64,000 nt of DNA, from positions 1,178,001 to 1,242,000 of the forward strand of contig NZ_CP053841.1 in NCBI RefSeq assembly GCF_013201895.1, read 5' to 3'. Shown here piece after piece: positions 17,997 through 26,873 of the stretch. The translations under genes were made by a program, and so were the position numbers. Source of the DNA: Campylobacter blaseri (GTDB taxonomy: Bacteria > Campylobacterota > Campylobacteria > Campylobacterales > Campylobacteraceae). Position 1 is the stretch's first letter, and every line of letters begins with the position of its first letter. The notes under the pieces were generated by a model. That model was given only the letters and a program-made list of their open reading frames with translations. It did not search any database and had not been told where the DNA came from.

Positions 17997-19967
17997 TTAA
18001 TACCTTGTTATGAAGTCAATGTCTATGCTTTTTTTATTAGCATAAGACTTTATATTTTCTGAAATTTCAAGCAGGCTCTTACTTTCAAAATTATATCCAA
18101 AGGCTATGATAGTTGTTGGGTTAAAATCCTTATCATTGTCTATCTTTTCAAGAAGGGCTTTTAAATTTTTAGTTTTAAAACCTCTATGCATTAAATATAG
18201 TTTTGAGTCAACATAATATCCACTATAACCATCTAAATCATAAGTTATAAGATTTTTTGTAAGAGGTGATCCATCATAAGTTTTCCAAGTTATAAGTAAA
18301 GCATTAAGGTCTTCCTCATTTAACTCTTTTTCATCAAACAGTGCCATATTAGAACTTAACTCTTTTTCATCAAATCTATAATCTTCCCAAATAGGCATAG
18401 TCTCAAAAATTCTAAAGCCAAAGTCTTGCTCGCTTAAATCTTTATCTTTGTTTTCATCTTTTATCTTTTTTGCAGCACGGATTAATCTTTCTTTTGTAAT
18501 TTCAAAGATAGTTGGTTCTTTAACTTTTAACTCATTTTTTACAAATTCATATGCTACTTTACTCTTTTTCTCATCTATCTTTTCAGGTAATTGAACTAGT
18601 ATAAATTTTCTATCTCCACCATCCTGCGCATTTAGTTGCATAATAGCATGACCTGTAGTCGCTGAACCTGCAAAGAAATCTAGGATAATATCATTATTAG
18701 CAGTAGAAATTTGGGTAATTTTTTTTAATAAAAAAAGAGGTTTAGCGTAATCAAAAAATTTATTTCCTAAAATATCTTTTTGTTCATTAGATGCCCTATC
18801 ATAGTTTATTTCTTTTTCCATCCATGTGCTTTTAATTTTTCTTGTTTTATTTTTAAATAAATAATTTTTTTCAAAAATATCATATTCAAGCTTTCCTTCT
18901 CTCTTAACTTTTCTTGCAATTAATAATTTTTTATCTTTGATAATTTTATCTTTTGACCATCTCCATGTACCTAAAATACCATTTGAAAATTTTGGAATAA
19001 TTTTTATAAATTTTTCTTTATTGTCCAAATGTATGCTATTATCTGTTGGATCTACAAAAATAGGAAAATGTAAACTTGGACTTTCTTCAGCTGTAGCCCT
19101 ACCTCCTCTTAGTCTTAAGCCAATTTCCCTATAAAAACCATTTTCATCTTGTTTGTTATATTCATTTATTTGATCTTTTGTAAGATTTTCTCCTTTTAAT
19201 TGAATTTTTTGTGTTTTTGAATATACCAATATATATTCATGAGTTTCGGCAATATTTTTACTAGATTGTCTACCTCTTGGATTTGAATATATATTAATGG
19301 TTGATACAAAATTCTCTTCGCCAAAAATTTCATCCATAATTAGTCTAAGTTGTGCTACTTCATTATCATCAATGCTTACAAAAATAACCCCATCATCTCT
19401 TAGTAAAGTCTTAGCTATATAGAGCCTTGGATACATAAAAGTAAGCCATGCACTATGGCTATTACTTTTACTTTTGGTAAACTCGAGTATCTGTTTAGCT
19501 TTATCTTTGCTAATTCCTGCCAAAGCAACCAAATCACTTACCGTAAATTTTCTATCATCTTCATATACAAAACCATCGCCTCCTGTATTGTAAGGTGGGT
19601 CTATATATATCATTTTGATTTTTTCATAGTAGGCATTAGATAGGTGTTTAAGCACCTCTAAATTGTCCCCTTTTATAAGCAAATTTTGTGAATTTTTATT
19701 CTCTTCTTTTTGGTTAAAGCTTTTATCTTCTTTTAAAAGTGTAGTTGCTTCATCGCTAGCTAAAATTCTAGCATATGATTTACCTAACCACTCTAAACTA
19801 TAACTCTCTTTGTAAAAGTTCATCTCATTTGGAGCTAGTTCTTGTTTTAGCTTTTCAAAATTTATTTTTCCATCTTTAGTAAAACAGTTGCCAAAGTGTT
19901 TTTTTAATATATCAATTTTTTCATCATGTGGTTTTATATTGTTAGTTGTATTTTGATGTTTATCCAA
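17997..19967 (-). CDS. mod: Type III DNA-adenine methyltransferase, Mod subunit
   Basis: The methyltransferase and specificity subunit, about 656 residues. Beta-class order is seen: catalytic MIYIDPPYNTGGDGFVYEDD near residue 130 first, then a target-recognition region (roughly 240-410), then the AdoMet-binding DFFAGSATTGHAIMQLN near 450. I prefer the TTG at 19967 (MDKHQNTTNN...) because AAAGGA sits at ideal distance before it. A TTG at 19997 would add ten residues without an RBS. Many Campylobacterota mod genes carry phase-variable tracts; I saw no long homopolymer or tetranucleotide run here, so expression looks constitutive. Translated just before res. Confidence 0.94.
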   Translation of the reverse strand: MDKHQNTTNNIKPHDEKIDILKKHFGNCFTKDGKINFEKLKQELAPNEMNFYKESYSLEWLGKSYARILASDEATTLLKEDKSFNQKEENKNSQNLLIKGDNLEVLKHLSNAYYEKIKMIYIDPPYNTGGDGFVYEDDRKFTVSDLVALAGISKDKAKQILEFTKSKSNSHSAWLTFMYPRLYIAKTLLRDDGVIFVSIDDNEVAQLRLIMDEIFGEENFVSTINIYSNPRGRQSSKNIAETHEYILVYSKTQKIQLKGENLTKDQINEYNKQDENGFYREIGLRLRGGRATAEESPSLHFPIFVDPTDNSIHLDNKEKFIKIIPKFSNGILGTWRWSKDKIIKDKKLLIARKVKREGKLEYDIFEKNYLFKNKTRKIKSTWMEKEINYDRASNEQKDILGNKFFDYAKPLFLLKKITQISTANNDIILDFFAGSATTGHAIMQLNAQDGGDRKFILVQLPEKIDEKKSKVAYEFVKNELKVKEPTIFEITKERLIRAAKKIKDENKDKDLSEQDFGFRIFETMPIWEDYRFDEKELSSNMALFDEKELNEEDLNALLITWKTYDGSPLTKNLITYDLDGYSGYYVDSKLYLMHRGFKTKNLKALLEKIDNDKDFNPTTIIAFGYNFESKSLLEISENIKSYANKKSIDIDFITRY

Positions 19968-20011
19968 ATTTGTTCCTTTATAACATAGTTTTGCCAAAAA
20001 TGATAAATTTG

Positions 20012-20017
20012 ATTATA
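20012..20017 (-). promoter_or_regulatory. -10 box for mod-res
   Basis: Minus-strand TTGTATAAT, 44 bases before the preferred mod start and 14 before the longer alternative. A transcript starting about 7 bases downstream would leave almost no room for an RBS for the longer start, which supports the shorter one. Confidence 0.5.
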
Positions 20018-20164
20018 CAATGTTTATTTTAAAATACTAATAAGATTTGAAATTTAAATTATATAAATTGACTGATAATGTTTATTAAAATTTGTTAGTG
20101 TAAAAATAATTAAAAATCTAATTTATAAAAATGTAAAATTATGTAGGTATAAAATAAGTAGGGC

Positions 20165-20185
20165 TTAGCCCCAAAAAGGGGCTAA
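20165..20185 (-). terminator. groESL terminator hairpin
   Basis: TTAGCCCC (20165-20172), five-base loop, GGGGCTAA (20178-20185): a perfect 8-bp GC-rich stem just past the groEL stop. The T-content after it on the minus strand is modest. Confidence 0.65.
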
Positions 20186-20193
20186 AAAGTGGA

Positions 20194-21843
<1,650 letters not shown>

Positions 21844-21862
21844 TTAATTTATTTTATTATAC

Positions 21863-22126
21863 CTATTTTATTATGCCAAGAGTGTCTTCTAAATTTAGAA
21901 CAAGATATTTTTCTCCATCTAAATTTACTTCGCTACCTGCATATTTAGAAAATACAACAGTATCTCCAACATTTATGCCTTCACTCTCTTTTGAAACAGC
22001 TACTACTTCACCAACTGATGGCTTCTCTTTTGAAGCATTATCAGGTATTATAATACCTGTTGCTGTTGTTTTTGTTTCCTCTTCGCGTTTTACTAAAATG
22101 CGCTTTCCTAATGGTTGAAAATTCAT
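21863..22126 (-). CDS. groES: Co-chaperonin GroES (Hsp10)
   Basis: The 10-kDa lid of the GroEL cage, 87 residues. It starts [17 protein letters not shown] and contains the mobile loop ([19 protein letters not shown]) and the conserved [14 protein letters not shown]. There is no metal-binding Cys/His tail of the kind seen in Helicobacter GroES. An AAAAGGATGTAAA ribosome-binding region precedes the ATG. Confidence 0.98.
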   Translation of the reverse strand: MNFQPLGKRILVKREEETKTTATGIIIPDNASKEKPSVGEVVAVSKESEGINVGDTVVFSKYAGSEVNLDGEKYLVLNLEDTLGIIK

Positions 22127-22149
22127 TTTACATCCTTTTTATTAAATTT

Positions 22150-22176
22150 TTAGCACTCAATGTTTTTAAGTGATGA
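22150..22176 (-). promoter_or_regulatory. Degenerate CIRCE operator (HrcA site)
   Basis: TTAGCACTC (22150-22158), nine-base spacer, AAGTGATGA (22168-22176). The first half matches the CIRCE consensus TTAGCACTC-N9-GAGTGCTAA exactly; the second keeps six of nine bases. It sits immediately downstream of the -10 box, the usual place for HrcA repression of groESL. HrcA itself is not in the window. Confidence 0.7.
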
Positions 22177-22177
22177 A

Positions 22178-22206
22178 ATTATAGGCAATTTTTTAATTTT
22201 TGTCAA
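22178..22206 (-). promoter_or_regulatory. Consensus sigma70 promoter of groESL
   Basis: On the minus strand TTGACA (22201-22206), a 17-base spacer and TATAAT (22178-22183): a perfect consensus, rare in this AT-rich group, which usually lacks -35 boxes. It fits a strongly expressed, repressor-controlled operon. Confidence 0.8.
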
Positions 22207-22357
22207 TACTTGTAGCTAAATTTATCATAAACATTTAGTCTATTAGGCTAAATGTATTGTTTAAAAATATATTTAATTATGATTAATATATTTAAAACAA
22301 TCTATAAATTTAAGGTTATTATTTATATTATATTTAATAATCTTTTAAAATAATTCT

Positions 22358-22379
22358 TATTATAATTATCATTATTATT
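22358..22379 (+). promoter_or_regulatory. Fur-box-like promoter of the TonB receptor operon
   Basis: The stretch TATTATAATTATCATTATTA consists of overlapping GATAAT/ATTATC-like hexamers as in Fur operators, and contains a TATAAT (22361-22366) 32 bases before the TTG start. Overlap of operator and -10 box suggests iron-repressed transcription. The AT-rich background makes chance similarity possible. Confidence 0.5.
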
Positions 22380-22397
22380 TTAAAAAAAGGAATAAAA

Positions 22398-25145
22398 TTG
22401 TATAAAAAAAATACATTTAGTTTTAGTCTATTAGCATTAAGCTCGTCTTTTTGCTATATCTCCACCGCAGGTTTGGCAAAGGATATCGAGCTTAAAGATC
22501 TAAATATCTCTGCAAATTTACCATCAAAACCCATAACAACAAAAGACAAATACAAAGGTTCATCATCTATATCAAAAAATACCATAAGTTCTATTGCTGG
22601 ACCAAGAAGAGGACTTACTGACATTTTGAAAATAAATCCAAATGTAACTTTTGCAAACACACAAGTTTCTTCTAAAAATCAAGGTGAGCTAGATTCTCAA
22701 GATATAAGTATTAATGGTGCAAGATCTTATCAAAACAACTTTATCATAGATGGTATGAGTATAAATAATGATTTAAATCCATCAAGTAGTTTAAGAGTCT
22801 CACAAGAGATGGGAAGTATGAGTTCAATTGGTATGTCACAAACAGCACTACCAGATATTGGCTCTATTTCACAAGGCATTAATCTTGATCCAGATTTAAT
22901 AGAAACATTAAATGTTTATGATAGCTCTGTGAGTGCTAAATATGGTAGTTTTCAGGGGGGGGTAGTAGAAACAAAAACAAGAAATCCACGAAATGGTTTT
23001 CATGGTAAAATAAGTTCTGGTTATACAAGCGATAAATATACTAAAATCTTTGTAGATGAAAAAGAAAAAAATGATTTTGAAAATTCACATAATAGCTTAC
23101 AGCAACCAAAGTTTAAAAAAATAAGAAATATTGTAGAATTAGAAGGTTATGTAGCTGAAAATTTAGGGATTTTATTTAATTACTCACGCTCTAGAAGCAC
23201 CATTCCACTATTAGCTTATAGTGAAAATTATGCTGAAAAATATGGACAAGAGACAAAAAATCAAACTAGAAAAAATGATAATTTTTTCTTAAAGGCTAGA
23301 TACTTTGCAACAGATAATCTAACTATTACTCCTAGCTTTATATATGCACCAAGCAGTGGAGCATATCATAATCCAGCTGCAAAAAATTCCAAACAAACCT
23401 ACAACTCTGGTGGATTAATAAGCTCAATTGATTTAGATTATGACCTTGGGTTTGGAAAACTCAATCAAGTTATTGGCTTTTCAAACCTTAATTCATCAAG
23501 AGATGCTGAGCATGAATATTATAAATTATGGTCAACTGGTAGCAGGTTTAATAAATTTAAAACAGGAGGCAACTCTGGTGGATTTGGCGATATAGACCAA
23601 ACCCAAAAAACTCTTTCTTATAAAGCAAGTTTAGATTTTGAAAAAGCAAAAATTTTAGATATAGGTGATTTGAGTTTAGACCACAGCTTTAGCATGGGGC
23701 TTGAGCTAAAAAAAGTAGATGCAAGTTATAAAATAAAAAGAGCATTTAATGTTTATAGCGTTCCTAGTGTATATTCTGGAAAGACTGTAAATGGCTTCTA
23801 TGGACCAGAAGATAGGCAAGAGCGATTAGATAGATGTCATCCTGATGATGAAGCATGCACTGTTGAGTCTTTATATGATTGGGATCCTTCAAGACTTGAT
23901 GGTTATGCTTATATGAAAAAAGATACTTATAGTGGCGAGACAAAAGCTAAAATAAAACAATATTCATTTTGGCTACAAGATGAGCTTGAATTAGGCAACC
24001 TTTCTTTACGACCAGGAGTTAGATTTGACAAAGATAGTTACACAAATAAACTAAATGTTGCTCCAAGATTTGTATCATCGTATGAATTTAGCAATTCAAA
24101 AATAACCTTAGGTTTAAATAGATATTATGGCAGATCTCCACTCGCACTTATGTTAAAAGAGGGTAGAGAGGACTTAAAAACTTCATATAAAAGAAAAAGA
24201 TTTGGAGGAATATTGTATGATCCAGATGATCCATCGTGGGAAATTGATACATCAGTTTTGAAAAAAAGTGATAGATTTTTTAGAAAATTAAAAACCCCTT
24301 ATGATGATGAACTTGCAATAGGTTTTGACACATCTTTTTATAATCTTGATCTAGGTTTAAAATATATCCATAGAAAAGGAAAAAATCTTATCTTTGATGC
24401 TGATGTAATAACAGAAGGTATAGATATAAGTAAACTTGATAAAAACAAGTATAATAAATCAGACTTAAGAGTATTTACAAATAAAGGCGAGAGCAAGACA
24501 GATATCTATACAGTAACTTTAAGTAATAAAATTCCATATAAAATTCAAAACTCCACTCATGCATTTGAATTAGCTTTCAATTATACAGATGCTAGGTCAA
24601 ACTCTTTGGCATATAATAGTTTTGTTCAAGGAAGCAATACTCATAAAACCGATTCTTCATTAGGAAAAACACAAAAACCATCATACAAATATTTAAAATT
24701 AGATGGAAAAATTATAAATATAGAAGATGCTCCGGCTGAAGATTTTAATAGAAAATGGTCTTTAAGACTTAGCACAATTTCCAAATTTCCAAATTTTTTA
24801 TCACCAAAACTTGATTTAACAGTAGGAAATACCTTTAGACTTGAAGCACCTTTAAAAAGATTACAACTTGCAACAGATGAGAACGTAGAAAATTACAATG
24901 GGCATTATGTAACTGCTTATAGAACTAAAAAAATCTCTGGAACAGGTTTTAACTGGGATATTAGGCTTGGACTTGTATACAATACTTCTAAAAATTCAGA
25001 ATTTTTTGCAAATCTTGATGTGTTAAATGTATTAAACAAAAAAATTGTATCTGGTGAAATAGATAGGTATTCAAAAGATATAAGTAATGTAAAAATTTAT
25101 CAATCAGGACGGTCATTTTATTTTGAAGGAGGATACAGATGGTAG
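22398..25145 (+). CDS. TonB-dependent outer-membrane receptor (likely iron/siderophore), phase-variable
   Basis: A 915-residue ligand-gated outer-membrane porin. It has an N-terminal signal peptide (MYKKNTFSFSLLALSSSF...) and a plug domain at about 50-200 with GLTDILKINPNVTFAN and NFIIDGMSIN. A long beta-barrel follows and ends YFEGGYRW; the terminal residue is Trp rather than the common Phe. The start is TTG with AAAGGAA before it. The genes exbB, exbD and tonB follow in the same operon, so receptor and energiser are co-expressed. A G8 run at 22955-22962 codes for Gly-Gly in the plug (FQGGVVETKT); the present length keeps the gene in frame. The ligand cannot be told, though the Fur-like promoter points to iron or haem. 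Confidence 0.92.
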   Translation: MYKKNTFSFSLLALSSSFCYISTAGLAKDIELKDLNISANLPSKPITTKDKYKGSSSISKNTISSIAGPRRGLTDILKINPNVTFANTQVSSKNQGELDSQDISINGARSYQNNFIIDGMSINNDLNPSSSLRVSQEMGSMSSIGMSQTALPDIGSISQGINLDPDLIETLNVYDSSVSAKYGSFQGGVVETKTRNPRNGFHGKISSGYTSDKYTKIFVDEKEKNDFENSHNSLQQPKFKKIRNIVELEGYVAENLGILFNYSRSRSTIPLLAYSENYAEKYGQETKNQTRKNDNFFLKARYFATDNLTITPSFIYAPSSGAYHNPAAKNSKQTYNSGGLISSIDLDYDLGFGKLNQVIGFSNLNSSRDAEHEYYKLWSTGSRFNKFKTGGNSGGFGDIDQTQKTLSYKASLDFEKAKILDIGDLSLDHSFSMGLELKKVDASYKIKRAFNVYSVPSVYSGKTVNGFYGPEDRQERLDRCHPDDEACTVESLYDWDPSRLDGYAYMKKDTYSGETKAKIKQYSFWLQDELELGNLSLRPGVRFDKDSYTNKLNVAPRFVSSYEFSNSKITLGLNRYYGRSPLALMLKEGREDLKTSYKRKRFGGILYDPDDPSWEIDTSVLKKSDRFFRKLKTPYDDELAIGFDTSFYNLDLGLKYIHRKGKNLIFDADVITEGIDISKLDKNKYNKSDLRVFTNKGESKTDIYTVTLSNKIPYKIQNSTHAFELAFNYTDARSNSLAYNSFVQGSNTHKTDSSLGKTQKPSYKYLKLDGKIINIEDAPAEDFNRKWSLRLSTISKFPNFLSPKLDLTVGNTFRLEAPLKRLQLATDENVENYNGHYVTAYRTKKISGTGFNWDIRLGLVYNTSKNSEFFANLDVLNVLNKKIVSGEIDRYSKDISNVKIYQSGRSFYFEGGYRW
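22955..22962 (+). repeat. G8 homopolymer inside the TonB receptor gene
   Basis: Eight consecutive G (CAG GGG GGG GTA) in a genome where G-runs are rare. Poly-G tracts of eight or more are the classic contingency sites of Campylobacter. Gain or loss of one G would truncate the receptor within a few codons. Present state: ON. Confidence 0.8.
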
Positions 25146-25579
25146 ACTTTATGCCATTTTTAAATGAATATATTGATATTATTATATTTGGAATTTTAGG
25201 AAGTATGAGTTTTATAGTTATAACACTTGGCATTGAGCGGATGATATTTTTTATCCGCTTTAAAGAAGAAAAGTATGATGATTTGCATAAACTTAAAATA
25301 GATGTAAGTAGAAATTTAACTTGTATAGGCATTATAGGTTCAAATGCCCCTTATGTTGGACTTTTAGGCACTGTTGTAGGGATAATTATTACTTTTTATA
25401 ATATGGGGCAAAGTGGTAGTTTTGAAACAGCTTCGATAATGACGGGACTATCTCTAGCATTAAAAGCTACTGCACTTGGTATTTTAGTAGCAATACCAAG
25501 TCTTGTTATTCATGATTTTGCTATAAGAGCTGCAAACAAACGAATAGATATTTTTCAAAGCAATCACAAAGATAAGTAA
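25139..25579 (+). CDS. exbB: ExbB, TonB-complex proton channel subunit
   Basis: A 146-residue MotA/TolQ/ExbB-family inner-membrane protein that forms the pentameric channel using the proton gradient to drive TonB. Three hydrophobic helices are visible. The conserved NAPYVGLLGTVVGIIITFYNM and MTGLSLALKATALGILVAIP cover TM2 and TM3. It is the short form common in Campylobacterota. The ATG overlaps the receptor stop by seven bases and has an excellent RBS (GAAGGAGG). Confidence 0.93.
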   Translation: MVDFMPFLNEYIDIIIFGILGSMSFIVITLGIERMIFFIRFKEEKYDDLHKLKIDVSRNLTCIGIIGSNAPYVGLLGTVVGIIITFYNMGQSGSFETASIMTGLSLALKATALGILVAIPSLVIHDFAIRAANKRIDIFQSNHKDK

Positions 25580-25583
25580 AAAG

Positions 25584-25973
25584 ATGGAAATTAAAAATAA
25601 TTTTAAACTAAATGTTATACCCTTAATAGATGTTATGCTAGTGCTTTTAGCCATTGTGCTAACAGCTGCTAGCTTTATAGAGTATGGCAAGATTGATGTA
25701 AAACTTCCAAAGCAAAATACTAGCTTAAAAAAAGAGGATATTCCAAAAGAGAGGGTCGAGATTATATTAAGTTCTGACTCCCAAATAAGGCTAAATAATC
25801 AAAATTTAGATTTAGATAGTCTAAAAATCGAACTAAGCAAGTTAAAAAAAGATGATTTTATTCTATTTAAAGGCGATCAAAAAGCTGAATTTGGAAAATT
25901 TGTAGATATTTTGCAAATATTAAAATATCTTGATTTACAAAACTTTTTAATAATGACACAAGTGGAACAATGA
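25584..25973 (+). CDS. exbD: ExbD, TonB-complex subunit
   Basis: A 129-residue ExbD/TolR protein with one N-terminal helix and a periplasmic domain. The helix carries the essential proton-relay Asp (NVIPLIDVMLVLLAIVLTAA). It acts with ExbB to energise TonB. Its stop overlaps the tonB start by four bases (ATGA). Confidence 0.92.
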   Translation: MEIKNNFKLNVIPLIDVMLVLLAIVLTAASFIEYGKIDVKLPKQNTSLKKEDIPKERVEIILSSDSQIRLNNQNLDLDSLKIELSKLKKDDFILFKGDQKAEFGKFVDILQILKYLDLQNFLIMTQVEQ

Positions 25974-26722
25974 AAAAAGATTTAAATTTTATTGTTGCTT
26001 TTTTTATATCGGCGCTTTTACATACCTGTGTTGTCGCATTAATATTTTTCAAAAGCTTAGGTCAAGACACCAGCATAAGTATATCTGAAAACGAGGCACA
26101 AGCTTTTGGATTAAGCTTTGCACAAATTGCTCAAACAGAAGAGTATCAAGAAGCAATGGCAAAAAAAGAGGAGATTGTTGAAGAACAACCTGAGGAAGCA
26201 GTTGAGGAAATAACAGAAGAACAACCTGAAGAAGAAAAGCTTGAAGAAGAAAAACCTGAAGAGATAGTAGAAAAAAAACCTGAAGAAGTAGTAACAGTTG
26301 AGCCAAAAAAAATTGAAAAGCCTAAGTCTAAGTCTAAGCCTGCTAAAAAAATAGTAAAAAAACAAAACATTGAAGCTAGCAATAGTGCTAATGTAGTTGG
26401 TGGAACTACTGCAAGTGGCAGTAATACACCTGTTCAAGATAGTGGCTCTAACTTAAATGGTGAAATTTATTTGGCTTTAAAAAGGCATATGAGTTATCCA
26501 AAAAGAGCAATAGAGCAAGAGATTGGTGGACGAGTTATAGTAGAATTTAAGCAGATAGATAAAAGCACTTTTGAATATATTAAAATAGCAAAAAGTAGTG
26601 GGCACAAAGTGCTTGATAATCATGCTATTAAAATTGTAAATGACGCAAAATACTCCTTACCTGTTCGCTCTTATGGTAGAAGCATAACTATACCTATTAT
26701 TTTTGATTTAAATCAATTATAA
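25970..26722 (+). CDS. tonB: TonB energy transducer
   Basis: A 250-residue TonB. An N-terminal anchor (FIVAFFISALLHTCVVALIFF) is followed by a Glu/Pro- then Lys/Pro-rich periplasm-spanning segment (about 60-130, with repeated EEQPEEE and KPEEVV units). The C-terminal TonB domain begins at about 160 (LKRHMSYPKRAIEQEIGGRV, with the YP motif). It couples the inner-membrane motor to the receptor encoded upstream. Confidence 0.92.
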   Translation: MKKDLNFIVAFFISALLHTCVVALIFFKSLGQDTSISISENEAQAFGLSFAQIAQTEEYQEAMAKKEEIVEEQPEEAVEEITEEQPEEEKLEEEKPEEIVEKKPEEVVTVEPKKIEKPKSKSKPAKKIVKKQNIEASNSANVVGGTTASGSNTPVQDSGSNLNGEIYLALKRHMSYPKRAIEQEIGGRVIVEFKQIDKSTFEYIKIAKSSGHKVLDNHAIKIVNDAKYSLPVRSYGRSITIPIIFDLNQL

Positions 26723-26839
26723 TACTTTAATAAGCAAAAATCATAAATATGGTTTTTGCTTATAATTATCTAAGAAATTTAAGATTAATGCGAAGCCTTT
26801 TAGATTTTATCTAAATTAGAACAATTAGCTAAAATTTGA

Positions 26840-26845
26840 TATAAT
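26840..26845 (+). promoter_or_regulatory. -10 box for the AsmA-like gene
   Basis: TTTGATATAATGC, 28 bases before the ATG, followed by an AAGGAGAAATA ribosome-binding site. Confidence 0.55.
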
Positions 26846-26873
26846 GCAAAAATTACAATAACAAGGAGAAATA

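Noticed and set aside
26049-26437. Several overlapping minus-strand ORFs, Leu/Phe- or Ser-rich
   Set aside because: They are antisense to the Glu/Pro/Lys-repeat region of tonB; low-complexity sense codons create long open antisense frames.
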